Below, piece by piece: positions 28,042 to 39,375 of a stretch of DNA of 41,683 nt. Within the stretch, counting starts at the first letter, position 1, and every line of letters starts with the position of its first letter. The notes under the pieces were generated by a model that was not told where the DNA came from, searched no databases, and was given only the letters and a program-made list of their open reading frames with translations. The stretch comes from Rhizaria sp. SCN 62-66 (Eukaryota > Rhizaria, unplaced). The stretch spans positions 1-41,683 of the forward strand of contig MEDY01000272.1 of assembly GCA_001724265.1 (NCBI GenBank). The letters run 5' to 3'. Position numbers and translations under genes: made by a program.

Positions 28042-28091
<50 letters not shown>

Positions 28092-28291
28092 CAAAGTGAG
28101 TTTGGCGCTCAAATAGAGAGAAACAAGTCACATTCGTCGAAAGATAAGAGAGACACAGAAAGAGAGACATAGAGACAAAAGAGCAAGTGAGAGAGTCACG
28201 ACGTACCAGCAGCGGGGGCCGAGTGGAAAGCGCGGGCGGCAACCTTGACGGCGCCCGACGCAGTGGAGCGGAGACCAAGCCGGGAAAGCAT
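27408..28291 (-). CDS. Mitochondrial small-subunit ribosomal protein mS38 (AURKAIP1/Cox24 family)
   Basis: Exons 28291-28207 and 27979-27408 give 218 aa with TAA. The end of the protein, SVLRKRKSKMNKHKLKKRRR then AERFRNRR, is the signature of the mS38/AURKAIP1/Cox24 C-terminal domain, a short basic helix that sits in rRNA near the mitoribosome decoding site. The N-terminus MLSRLGLRSTASGAVKVAARAFHS is a typical cleavable matrix-targeting peptide (Arg-rich, no acidic residues). The middle (about 45-185) is not conserved in this family. The ATG at 28291 is confirmed by the targeting peptide and by the splice phase (G|CT Ala29). Gene order places it head-to-head with ISWI. Confidence 0.88.
27980..28206 (-). 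other. Intron of the mS38 gene
   Basis: 227 bases, donor GTACGTCGTG, acceptor CTGCCTTGTAG. Contains a long GA/TC microsatellite. Removal joins the targeting peptide to the body in frame. Confidence 0.88.
28045..28089. repeat. (GA)n microsatellite within mS38 intron
   Basis: An uninterrupted GA run of 45 bases. Read on the mS38 strand it is (TC)n and could serve as an extended polypyrimidine tract. Confidence 0.95.
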
Positions 28292-29178
28292 GGCGCTCTA
28301 CACTCAGTCAGCACGGCGCGCGAGCGAAAGAAGAAAGAAAAATAGGGAGCAAGCAGGGGGCAAAGTGGGAAGGTGAGTGAGTGAGAGAGGTCTGGAGGCA
28401 GTTGACACGCCTGTCATGATGGCCGCGATATGTAGCGTAAAAACTGCACGGGCGACGCAGGGATATTAAGATCTAAAAATATAAGAGAGCTTCTATAGCA
28501 TGTTATCACCCTTTCGCTATTTGTCGGAGTTAGGATCCCCTTTTCATGCGACTCAATCTGCCCCGCAGACCGACTGTGTGAGAGTGTGCTCTCGCGGTGG
28601 TCGCGAGAATTGCGGGCATTTTTCGGCCCACCGACGGTCGGCCTGCCGGTCACAGGCAGACTCGTTCGCGCCCTGCCTCGGGACCAACTCAAGGTTGCTA
28701 ACGGGCGTCTTTAGGTCTGTTCCAATAGGACTAAGACACAGGAGCTATATTATTTGCGCAAAATTTGTTTTAATTTTATTGCTGCACGCGAGGATTGCTG
28801 CTGATATCTGTCCGTGTGATGCTGATTCTTCACTGATGAAAGACCGTGCCGAAGCAGTCGCTGCGCTACCTCATTCATCTCATGCAGCAGCATATAACAG
28901 CGCTGGATAGGGATAAGCTCCGCTCTATCTGAACTATTCGTTTCGAAAGTTTTCTTCCGCACTGCGATCGCGCTAGTTCGGACTTATTATTGCCTCTATT
29001 ATCCCATTCTTCGCTCACCCATGTCACTCCACCCTGGTTTTTCTTCGTGCCCTTCCGCTGTCCGGTCCCCTCAGAACCTTTCTTTCTCACTTCTTCTCTG
29101 AACCTCTCTGCAGCACACACTACACGTTTACACACACGTAAGCCCCCCGCGCGGCTCTCGTAACAAACCCTCCGCCCC
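28292..29178. promoter_or_regulatory. Shared upstream region of mS38 (-) and ISWI (+)
   Basis: 887 bases between divergent starts. On each coding strand a pyrimidine-rich tract precedes the start (purine-rich + strand at 28310-28390; pyrimidine-rich 28990-29110). In between, 28580-28680 is a GC-rich island with consecutive inverted repeats, described in the findings. No protein gene supported. Confidence 0.45.
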
Positions 29179-32100
29179 ATGTCGTCGACGACGGTGACTT
29201 CAACCTCGTCGGTGGCCAACGACGAAGAGCTCCTTCTCGACACCGAGATGCTCGCTGCCGAGGGCGTCTCGCTCGACGCATCTTCCGCCGCCTTCACGCC
29301 CTACCCGTCCGCCGCAGACATGGCCCGTGCTCGCGCTAATTCAGGCCCTGCGAAACTCATGGCCGACGGCGACGACGCTGACGCAGCAGTCGGCGGTGAC
29401 ATCAGCGATGACGCCGCCGCCCCCGCTGCTGCCCCGCGCAAGGGGGGCGCTGCGAAGACCTCCGCGACTGCGGCCCCTGCCGAGCGCCCGACGGCCGCGA
29501 ACCTGATTGCGCGTCTGGACGCGATGCTGCAGCGATCTGCGCAGTTCCGCGACATCGCCATCGCATCCGCCCTCAAAGATAGCAAGGACAAGGCCGCCGC
29601 GGAGAGCAAGACGAAGCGCGGCGCCAGCGCCAAGAAGGGCGGCGAGCGCGTGCGCATGACCGAGGATGAGGAAGACAAGGCCATGCTCGCGGAGGCCGAG
29701 GCCGAGGCCGCTGGCGCCGCGTCGGCCTCCGTTGGCCGTATCTTAGTTCAACCGAGCATTATCACCGCGACGATGCGTCCCTATCAGCTCGAGGCGCTCA
29801 ACTGGCTGATGCGGCTGCACGACTCGCAGCTCAACGGTATCCTGGCCGACGAAATGGGGCTCGGCAAGACGCTCGAGACCATTTCCCTGCTCGCGTATCT
29901 CCGCGAGTTCCGCGGCATCAACGGCCGTCACATGATCATCGTTCCCAAGAGTACCCTGACCAACTGGACGCGCGAGGTGCGCAAGTGGTGCCCTGCTTTT
30001 TCCGTGCTGGCCTTCCATGGCCCGCGCGAGGACCGCGAGGCGCTTATCCCGCAGCTCGCGGGCGCTGACGTTATTGTCACCACGTACGAGGTCTGCATCA
30101 TCGAGCGCGCCGCGCTGCGTGCTCTGGCGCTCGAGTACATCATCATCGACGAAGCGCACCGTATCAAGAACGAAAACAGCAAGCTCGCGCTTGTGGTGCG
30201 CCAGTTTAAGTCCGCGCACCGTCTGTTGATCACTGGCACGCCGCTGCAGAACAACCTGCACGAGCTCTGGTCGCTGCTCAACTTCCTCAAGCCCGACCTA
30301 TTCTCGTCGCACGCCGACTTCGAGGAGTTCTTCAACCTGTCCGCGGCCAACTCGGACGTCGAGTCGGACGCCATGGTCAAGTCGCTGCACCGCGTGCTCC
30401 GCCCTTTCCTCCTCCGCCGCCTCAAGTCCGAGGTCGCGACGTCGCTGCCGCCCAAGGAGGAGGTGCATTTGCACGTCGGTCTGTCTGCGATGCAGCGCGA
30501 GTACTATACGCGTATTCTGGCGCGTGACATCGACGCGCTCAACGCCAACGCGGCCAACTCGAGCAAAACGCAGCTGCAAAACATTATGATGCAGCTCCGC
30601 AAGGTGTGCAACCACCCGTACTTGTTTGAGGGCGCCGAGCCCGGTCCGCCCTTCATCGAGGGCGAGCACCTCGTTGAGAACTGCGGTAAGATGATCCTGC
30701 TGGATAAGCTGCTCGCGAAGCTTAAACGCGACGGCTCGCGTGTGCTGATCTTCTCGCAGATGACCCGTATGCTCGATATCCTCGAAGACTACTGCAACTA
30801 CCGCGACCTAACTTATTGCCGCATCGACGGATCGACCAAGCAGACGGACCGTGACGACGCTATGGACGCGTTCAACGCGCCAGACTCGGATAAGTTTGTG
30901 TTCCTGCTGTCAACTCACGCCGGTGGCCTAGGTATTAACCTCCAGACCGCCGATACTGTCATTCTCTACGATTCTGACTGGAACCCCCAGATGGACCTTC
31001 AGGTACGCTTAGCTTCAACCTTACATATCTCACTTGTATCACTATCTATATTTACTAACTTCAATTATTATATGAATTAATCGCAGTTATACCTTAGAAT
31101 TACACTTTAGTTTGATTGATTCACGTATCACCAATATGTCTTGCAATTTGTTTCTTAATCTTAGGCGCAAGACCGCGCGCACCGTATCGGTCAGAAGAAG
31201 CAGGTCCGCGTCTTCCGTTTCGTCACCCAGCCCTCCGTAGAGGAGAAGATCGTTGCCCGCGCGACCCGCAAGCTTGCCCTCGACGCACTCATCATCCAGA
31301 AGGGCCGTCTCGCGGAGCAGGAGTCTAAGGGCGCGTCGGCCGCTGAGCTGCAGAACATGGTGCGTTTCGGCGCCGCGTTCATCTTCTCGTCCAAGGACGC
31401 TACTATCACGGACGACGACATCGACACGATCCTCTCCCGCGGCAAGCAGCAGACTGAGGAGCAGGCCGCCAAGCTCAAAGCCACGTCGTCAGACTCCCTC
31501 CTCAACTTCTCTTTCGTCGCCAACGAGGAAGACGGGTTCAAGGTGCAGACCTTCGAGGGCGTCGACTACGCTGCCGCCGCCGCCGCCAACGCCGCCGACT
31601 CCTCTGGCCTTGGCCTCGGCGGCGGCGCTCTGCCGTTCATCGCGCCGCCCCAACGCGAGCGCAAGACCGGCGGCTACGACGTCAACGAGTACTACCGCAC
31701 CGCGCTCAACCCTAACGCCGGTGAAACCAAGGCGCGCGCCGGTCCGCGCGAGTGGCGCCCCGCGCAGCGCCACGACTTCCAGTTCTTCGCCGTCGAGCGG
31801 CTCAACGCACTCGAGAAGCGCCACTTCGTTGCCGACCAGGCGTACAAGGCGGCGCGGATCGAGCGGCTGCGCGCCGTCAAGGAACGCCGCAAGGCCGAGC
31901 TCGACGCCGAGCGCGACGCGCGCAGGGCCAAGGCGCAGGCTGAGCGCGCTGCGGGGCGCGAGGTCGATGACGACGATGACGACGACGAGGATGAGGACGA
32001 AAGTGACATCGACCTCGATGAGGAGGACGAGGACGCTCAGCTGCCCTCTCCCAACGCTGCGTCCTCTAGCGCCGCCAGCGCCGGGAGCGCGTCGAGCTCT

Positions 32101-33417
32101 GCTGCGAGCCCGAGTGCGGCGGGTGGCAAGAAGCGTGCCCTGGAGGCCGAGACTGAGGGCGACGCAGCAGCCGCGACCCAGCCCAAGCCCGCGGCCCCGG
32201 CGGCCCCCACCTCGTCCCATAGTAAGAACGCGACCCGTGCCGCGCTGGGCTCGGTGACGCTGACCGCTGAGGACGAGGAGGAGCTGCGCCGTAACGCCGG
32301 CTGCCTCACTGCAGAGGAAGAGCAAGAGATGCGCACTCTGCAGGCCGAGGGCTTCCCCGACTGGCGCAAGGCCGATACGCAGCACTTCGTCACTGCGTGC
32401 GCGACGTTCGGCCGCCGCGACGTCGCGCGCATCGCCGCCGCCGTCGAGGGCAAGGACCCGGCCGACGTGCGGCGCTATCACGCCGTCTTCTGGCGCCGTG
32501 TCGGCGAGCTCAAGGACGCTGACAGGCTTGTCAAACAGGTCGAGCGCGGTGAGGCGATTGTGCAGCGCCGCAAGGCCATTGAGAAACTGCTTGATCTTAA
32601 GGTCGCGCGGTCGGGCGACCCGGTCACGGCCCTGAAGCTCGACTACCCGAGCAAGCAGACGCTCTACACGGCCGAGGAGGACCGCTTCCTGGTGCTGGCG
32701 ATGCGCCACCAGGGCTTCGGCAACTGGGATGCGATCCGCCGCGACGTGCTTTTGGCACCGCAGCTGCGGTTTGACTGGTTCCTTAAGTCACGGACGACGT
32801 GGGAGCTGGCCAAGCGGTGCGAATTCCTGCTCAAACTGCTCGAGAAGGAGGTCGAGAAGCCCGCCGTCGCGGCCGTCAGCGCCGCGGCCGCCGCTGCCAC
32901 TGCTGGGCCCGGCTCCGCTTCTGCTGCTAAGGGCCGCGGCAACGCCCAGACTGACAGTAAGGTCGACGGCAAGGCTGAGGCGAAGCCGCGCGCTCGTCCT
33001 GCTAAGAAGGACAAGGACGGCGCTGCTCCTGCTGCCGAGAAGAAGGAGAAGGCCTCCACCCCCGCCAAGAAGGACACGACCAAGGACGCTAAGAGCGCCA
33101 AGGATGGCAAGGACAGCAAGACGGCTAAGTCGGCGACGCCGACCAAGAGCAAGACCGCTGCCAAGAAGGGCGGCAAGGCGTCAGCCGAGGCCGAGGACGA
33201 TGAGGGCGAGAGCAGCGGCGTTGAGGTCGTTAGCGACAGCGAGTCCGGCAGCGGCAGCGGCAGCGGCAGCGAGGACGACGAGAGTGGCAGTGATGCTGAC
33301 GAAGATGCCAAGACTCCTGCCAAGGGCGGCCGGGGCAAGGCGGCCTCGCCCGCCGCGGCAGCCAAGGGCGGCAAGAAGGAGAGCAGTCCTGCCGCCAAGA
33401 AGACTTCACGCAAGTAA
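29179..33417 (+). CDS. ISWI: ISWI-type chromatin-remodelling ATPase
   Basis: Exons 29179-31002 and 31165-33417 give 1358 aa with TAA. The N-terminal region has an AutoN-like basic-acidic stretch (RVRMTEDEEDKAML) before the Snf2 motor: MRPYQLEALNWL, Walker A ADEMGLGKT (about 222), DEAH box IIIDEAHRIKN (about 323), ITGTPLQNNLHELWSLLNF, then the second lobe with VLIFSQMTRMLDILEDY, THAGGLGINLQTADTVI and, after the splice, AQDRAHRIGQ. Downstream are HAND (NEYYRTAL, DFQFFAVERL; about 776-846), SANT (about 1000-1063, GFPDWRKADTQHFV) and SLIDE (about 1103-1173, YTAEEDRFLVLAM, FDWFLKSRT). ISWI slides and spaces nucleosomes. Two additions are unusual: an Asp/Glu-rich and Ala/Ser-rich insert (about 873-976) within or after HAND, and a Lys/Ala-rich, acidic-spotted tail of 180 residues after SLIDE. 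Confidence 0.97.
31003..31164 (+). other. Intron of the ISWI gene
   Basis: 162 AT-rich bases, donor GTACGCTTAG, acceptor TTAATCTTAG, phase 0 between Gln608 and Ala609. It is the only intron in the window far from the start codon and cuts between motor motifs V and VI. Confidence 0.93.
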
Positions 33418-33440
33418 TGTGTGTGTGTGTGTGTGTGTGT
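33418..33440. repeat. (TG)n microsatellite directly after ISWI stop
   Basis: An unbroken TG run beginning at the base after the TAA of ISWI, in its 3' UTR. Confidence 0.95.
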
Positions 33441-34114
33441 TCAGTCCACTTGAAAAAGTGTCGTGAGCGCAACAACCTCAAAAACGGAGCATGGAATATT
33501 CTTTTCCGTCATTATGAATATGTATCGCTGTCAACAAGTATTTACGTAGTAAGATAAGTTGTTTTAATAAAACTATTGTTCAATATCACTCCAGTACTTT
33601 TAATATGATGCAAATTTTGTTCCAGGTTATGAATTGTACGACAGTGTATAGCTAATTTTGAGAACGCGACACACAAGTTGCGCGCGGGCTGGGTAATGTA
33701 ACGGGGGAGAAGTATAATCGAGGGATATAATCGTGGCAAATCAAACAATGCAGCAGATTGCGGATTCAGAACATGTACACGGATACGACTTCGCAGTTGG
33801 TTTTGGAAACCAAGTGAAGTCGATTGCGATGGTGAGAAAGGCACCAACACACGAGAACGAAAGCGAGATACAGACAGAGAAGCAACACTCAAAAACGTAA
33901 AAAAAGCCGAAGAGGGGCATGGACATGAGATGATCACAGCAGCATACAATCACGCATTGTTGACACAAAAAGAAACAAAACACTTGAAATAGGACTAAAC
34001 ATGACACAAATTTACAGCGGAAGAAGTGATTGATATAAAAAAAATCTTTGTTGAAACGCCATCAAGATGCGGCAGCGGAACCACAAGTTCGAAGTGTCGC
34101 TTACGCGATTTCGC
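33441..34114. other. Convergent spacer between ISWI and the LIM-TBC gene
   Basis: AT-rich 3' UTR-type sequence. AATAAA at 33566-33571 is a probable ISWI poly(A) signal. No gene or RNA recognised. Confidence 0.4.
33566..33571 (+). promoter_or_regulatory. Candidate poly(A) signal of ISWI gene
   Basis: AATAAA about 150 bases after the stop codon in a T-rich context. Confidence 0.45.
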
Positions 34115-37100
34115 TTACGCGACGCTGCCGCCGCGCTCGTGGATGGCGCCGATACACTCGCGGCACACAATGACCTCGCCGACCGGAAGACCCTGTCCGT
34201 AGAGCTGCTGCTGTTGCTTGCTGCCCTCGCCCCAGACGGGCGTCGCATCGGCCGCGGACGTGGAGCCGTCATAGACACCGCGCGCGCGTGGCCCGCGCAG
34301 AGGCGTCATGCCCGCGCGCACGGCGGTGTCGACGAGCGAGCGGTACATCTCGCGCGGCACGCGGCCGATATCGCGCGGCGTGTTAAGCAGCGGGCGCGCG
34401 CACACGAGACACGCGATGCAGGCTTCGTGCAGCGTCATCATGCCGTTGGCGATGGGCGACAGCGGCGACGGCGACGGCGGGACAGACACGCCGGGGCTCG
34501 CGCCGGGCGTAGCCGCGGGGGTCGCGCGCGCCGAGTTAGCCGTCGACGCCGCCGCCGACGCTGAAGTCTTGATCTGCCGCGCCGTTTGACCGACGCCGAT
34601 GGGCTCGCCGCAGGCCGCGCAGGGCACGGCGGTGGCGGCGTCGTAGTGCGCGCGGCACACCGCGCGGCACAGCCCACTCGCGGCGTCGGGTAGTGCGTAC
34701 ACGGCGTCGGCCGCGGGTGAGCTCGCGACGGGGGACAGCGACACGCGGCACACAGCGCAGCGCAGGCACTCAGCGTGGAAGCTGCCGCATTCGGACGTCA
34801 TGACGGATGACTGCGACGTGTAGATGGGCAGCGAACAGCGCACGCAGGAGCCCGTGACGTGGCCATGCGGTGGCGGCATGTGCGTGGACGTGCGCTGCGG
34901 CGCCGGACGCGAGGGCGCAGCCTTCTTAGGACCCGCCCCGGCCACACTCGCAGCATCCGCAGCGGTGGTGGCGGCGGCAGAGGGCGAGGGAATCCCGGCG
35001 GCCACCGAGGCGGCGGGGCCGTCCGGGATACTCGTGCCGAACGACGCCGACGCGGGCGCGCCCCCGAGCCCCGCAGCGTCGGGGACCGAGCCGTACCCCT
35101 CGGGGCCACCGTGCGCGCAGCCTTCGCTGCTGCTGTGGGTGAGCCCCAGTCGACCGAGCCCCGCCCCGGAGGACGGCGACGGCGGCATCAGCAGCCCAGC
35201 CCCCGGCCCCGGCGCGGGCGAGTTTGGGAACACGGACACGCGCGGCACGCCCTTGGGCGTCGGCACCAGCGGCGCGGGCGCGGGCGGCATCGGCGCCAGC
35301 GCGGACGAGGCGGCCGACAGCGGCGCGGGCATAAACGCCGGCGGCTGCGCCAGGTCCGCCGCAGCCGCAGGCGTCGTCGGCGTGCGCGGCGCCGGAGACG
35401 GCGTGCCTGCCGGGCTCAGCACCGACAACGGACGCGGCGGCGGCGGCAGCTGCAGCGAGCCGCCGCCCATCGCCGCGAACGCCGACGCGCGCTGCTGCAC
35501 GTACGACCCCGGCGGCGGCGGCATCGCGCCGGCGCTGGCGTCGCTGAGGCTGTTGTTGCCGCTGCCGTCGGGCGAGACCGCGACGACGGGACCTGCGACG
35601 GCGGACAGCGGGGGCGCCTCGTGCAGCGTCGGCAGCGGCGCCGTGGGCGCGAACGACAGCCGACCGTGTCCGGAGACGCTGGGGCGGGTGCTCACGGGGC
35701 TCTCACTGTTGCTGGGCCGCGCCTTGGGCGACGGCGCGGCGGGCGGGGTGCCGTGGCCGTGGCCGTGGCCGTGGCTGTATCCGTGGCCGTGTGCGGGGAC
35801 CGAGATTCTGCGGTGCAGGGCGTCGCGGGCGAGCGCGGGCGCGACTGTCATGGGCGTCACATCGTCGCCCTCGGAATCGTTGCCTGACTCTGTGGCCGGC
35901 ACCGCGGCCGCGGCTGTGGGTCCCACTGAGAGCGAGCCCACCGCCGAGGGCAGCTGCTTCGACACACGGGGCGTGAACGACACGCGCCGGCTGTCGGGCT
36001 CGCCGGAGTCACCAGCGGCCGTCGCAGCGCCGGACTCGCCCCCCGCGAAGGCCGCGTGCGCGCACTTGCTGTGCATGTTGGGGTGCGTCTTGGACGCCGG
36101 CGCCAGCGCGAGCGGCTCTTCGCACGCCGCGCATCTCGCAGACGCCGGCGCGACAAGGCTGCCGCGCACGGCGCCGCTGGGCGACAGCGCGGCCGACGCG
36201 GCAGCAGACGGCGCGGCAAAGGCGCTGAACGAGCGGCCGCGGTCTGCGTTGGCGTGGCGCGCGCAGTAGAACGCACCTGGTGCAGCGACGCGCGAGAAGA
36301 CGGGCGCGATTGCGGGCCCGTACGCAGCGCCACAGAGCGCGCACACGAGGCACGCGGCGTGGAACGAGCCCACGGTCGGCAAGTCGAGCGCGGAGTCGTC
36401 GTCGGGCGCGATCGCGAGGCTGCAGCGCGCGCACGTGTCGTCGTCGACCGCCGTGGGCGCTCTGGTAGTGTTGCCGGCGAGCGCATGCGAGAGCGCGGTC
36501 TCCGCGGCGGCCCGGTCTGCGGCGAACGCGGCCGCCGTATCTGCGTCGTGGTGCGCGCTGCAGAGGAACACGCTCTCGCCCTCAATCGTCGGGTGGTTTG
36601 CCACGAAGAACGGCATCGGCGGCGCCGCGGCGGTAGACAGCTCGGCCTGGACTTCGGCTTCGAAGCGCGCCGCCGCGGCGGCCGTGACTGGCGCGTAACC
36701 CATGGCGTAGAGCTCGAGCCCCGAGGGCGCGCGGTGGCAGCAGAAGCAGCGCGCGCACTCGGGGTGCGCGGGCGTGCCTGCGTCGTCGCAGTAGAGCGGG
36801 TCCGACACTTGCTCGCCACACACGCAGCACAGATCCGCAGCGGCGGCCACGGCGGCGTCGGCCGCGCAGTACGGCCGCCCGTCGATGGGGAAGTGATCCT
36901 CATCCGGTGACAGTGCGCGGCCGCACGCACCGGCGCACGTGAAACACTCGGCGTGCCAGAAGGCGCCCATAGCGTAGAGCGCCTTGCCGGACAGCGCGGT
37001 GCCACAGCCGGAGCAGTGGCGCGCGAATTGCATGTCGGCCGCGCCGGCGAGCGTGCTGAGACGCGTGATGGTCGACAAAGACGGCAGCGCGGGGGCTTCG

Positions 37101-39340
37101 GCGTCGAATCCGTTCGTTGCGTCAGAGCCTGCCGCAGCGGCGGAGGCGGCGGCGGCGGCGGTATTGGCGCCGTGCGCACCGCCGACGACGTTGACGGTGA
37201 TGCCGTCGTCGTCAGCCTCGCCCTCCGCCCCCGCCTTCGTCGCCCCCGCCGTGGTGGTGGATGCAGCCGCGTCGGTCTCAGTTGCGGCGGCGGCGGTGCG
37301 GGATGCCGCCGGTGACGTGCCGGCGGACGCCGCGGTGGGCGTCGGCGGCAGCGCGAGCGCGCAGGGCCCCGCCGCCGTGGGGGCCGCTGCGACGCGGTGG
37401 TCCTCCACACTGCGGCTGCCGCTGGTGGCTGCGCCAAGCGTCGTGGTGCTCGAGAGGCGGCGCAGACTGAACGTCATGTCTGTGGGACTGCGCGCAGGCC
37501 AGAACACCGCGCCCGCGCCCGCGCTTGTGGACGTATTCGCACCGGAGCCTGCAGCAGCGCCGACGCCGGTGAGATTGACGGTGGCGTCGGCGTCCGAGTC
37601 GCCCTCGCTGGGCAACACCACCGACATCGATGCTACGGCGGCAACGGTCTTAAGCCCGGCCGAGGGCAGAATCTGCGGCAGCGGCGGCGGCGGCGGCACA
37701 GACTCGGACCCCGAGCGCGCGATGCTGCTGTTCTCACGGCTCGCCACAGGGCTGGTCGCGGCAAGGTCGCTCTCGGCGTCCGCGGCATCGGCAGCCGCCG
37801 CGGCGGCAGCGGCGGCGGCAGCGGCGGCATTGGCGTCAAAGGTGATGACACTCGCGCGCTTGGGCTTCGCGGCGGCGGGCGTGGCGGGCAGCGCGCCCTC
37901 GGGGCCATGCGCACCGTCACGTGTTCCGTTGTTGGTGGGCGACGGCGCGGGCGAGTGCATGGGCAGCGCGGGCAGCGCAATGGCAACGCTGCGGCGCATC
38001 GCCCCCGTCGCGCGGTCCGCCTCGGTGCCCGTAGGCGCCGCCAGCGCTGCCATCGCAGCCGCCGCCGATGATGCCGACGACGCCGCTGACCCCGACGACG
38101 CGGATGAGTACGAATGGGGCAAGTGCGCCGTGGAGCCGCGCTTGAACATCGCCCCCGCGCGCGCCTTGGCGTTGCCGGCACCCGCACCGGCCGTGGCGAG
38201 ACTGAAGCTGGCCGCGCCGCGCTCTCCACCGGCGCCGCCCTGCTGCTGGTGCCACGAACGCAGCTTGGACAGCGCGAGCTTGCTGCTGTCGACGTCAAAG
38301 TCGTCGTCGTCGCCAACACCAGCACCGGCGTAGCCAGTGCTCGACTCGTCGTCGCCGCCGACCCAGCGTGCGCCGCCGCTGTCTGCGTGGCTGTCGCTCT
38401 CGTCCTCGTCCTCGGCCTCGCTGTCGCTCGCGTAGGCCAAAGCACGTGCGCGCGCGCGCGCGCGGCCAGAGCCGCTGCCTCCACGACCGCTGCCGCCGCG
38501 CCCGCTGCCGCCGCGGCCGGAACCGCCGTGGACTGACAGCGCGTCGCGCGCGGCGTTGTCATCGCCGTCAACAAGCGCGTTCGGACTCTGCTCAGGCTGC
38601 TGCTGTTGTTGCTGCTGCTGTTGCTTGGCCTGGAGCTCCTGCAGGCGTGACTCATGCATCGAGGCCAGGAAGCGGCCGTCGTCACTCAGCGTGTCGTCGT
38701 CGTTGTCGGCGCCCGCGTCGTCGTCGTAGTCGTAATCATCCGAGTCCGAGTCGAACGTCGTCGCCGTCGCCGCCGCGGCCGCGCCCGCCGCCGCGGCGTC
38801 GTCTTGCGCAGGCGGGGGCGGCGGCGGCGGCGGGAGCCCTCCGAGCGCGGACATGGCCGACAGCGTTGACAGCGTTGACAGCGTCGAGATGGTGGAGCCC
38901 GTCCGCATCGGCCGCGGCGGCGGCGGCGGCGGCGGCGGCACAGAGCTCGCCGTGCTGCCGCGCTGCCCCTGCAGCGCCTTCTGCGCAGCGGTGGCGGGAG
39001 AGCCCGGCGTCACAAGAGACTCCCCGTCTTCCCCCGGCAGCAGTGGCGGCGGCGGCGGGATCGATTCGGCCACACTGCCCCGGAAGCCGCCGCCGCCAGA
39101 GACGGCCGCGGCGGCGGCAGCGGCGGCCTCCGCAACGCCCGCGTACACGGACATGCGCGCCGCACGCAGCGCCGCCGCCGAAGCGCCACCACCACCAATA
39201 CTGGCGCTGGCGCTGGCGGCAAAGGGCGCGGGCTGCGTGCTGGAGCTGACGGTGCTGAACCGCGGCGGCGGCGGCGGCGGCACCGCGCCCCCCAGCGGCT
39301 GTACTTGCGTCGAGGTGGACGAGGCGGCCGAGAACGACGA

Positions 39341-39375
<35 letters not shown>

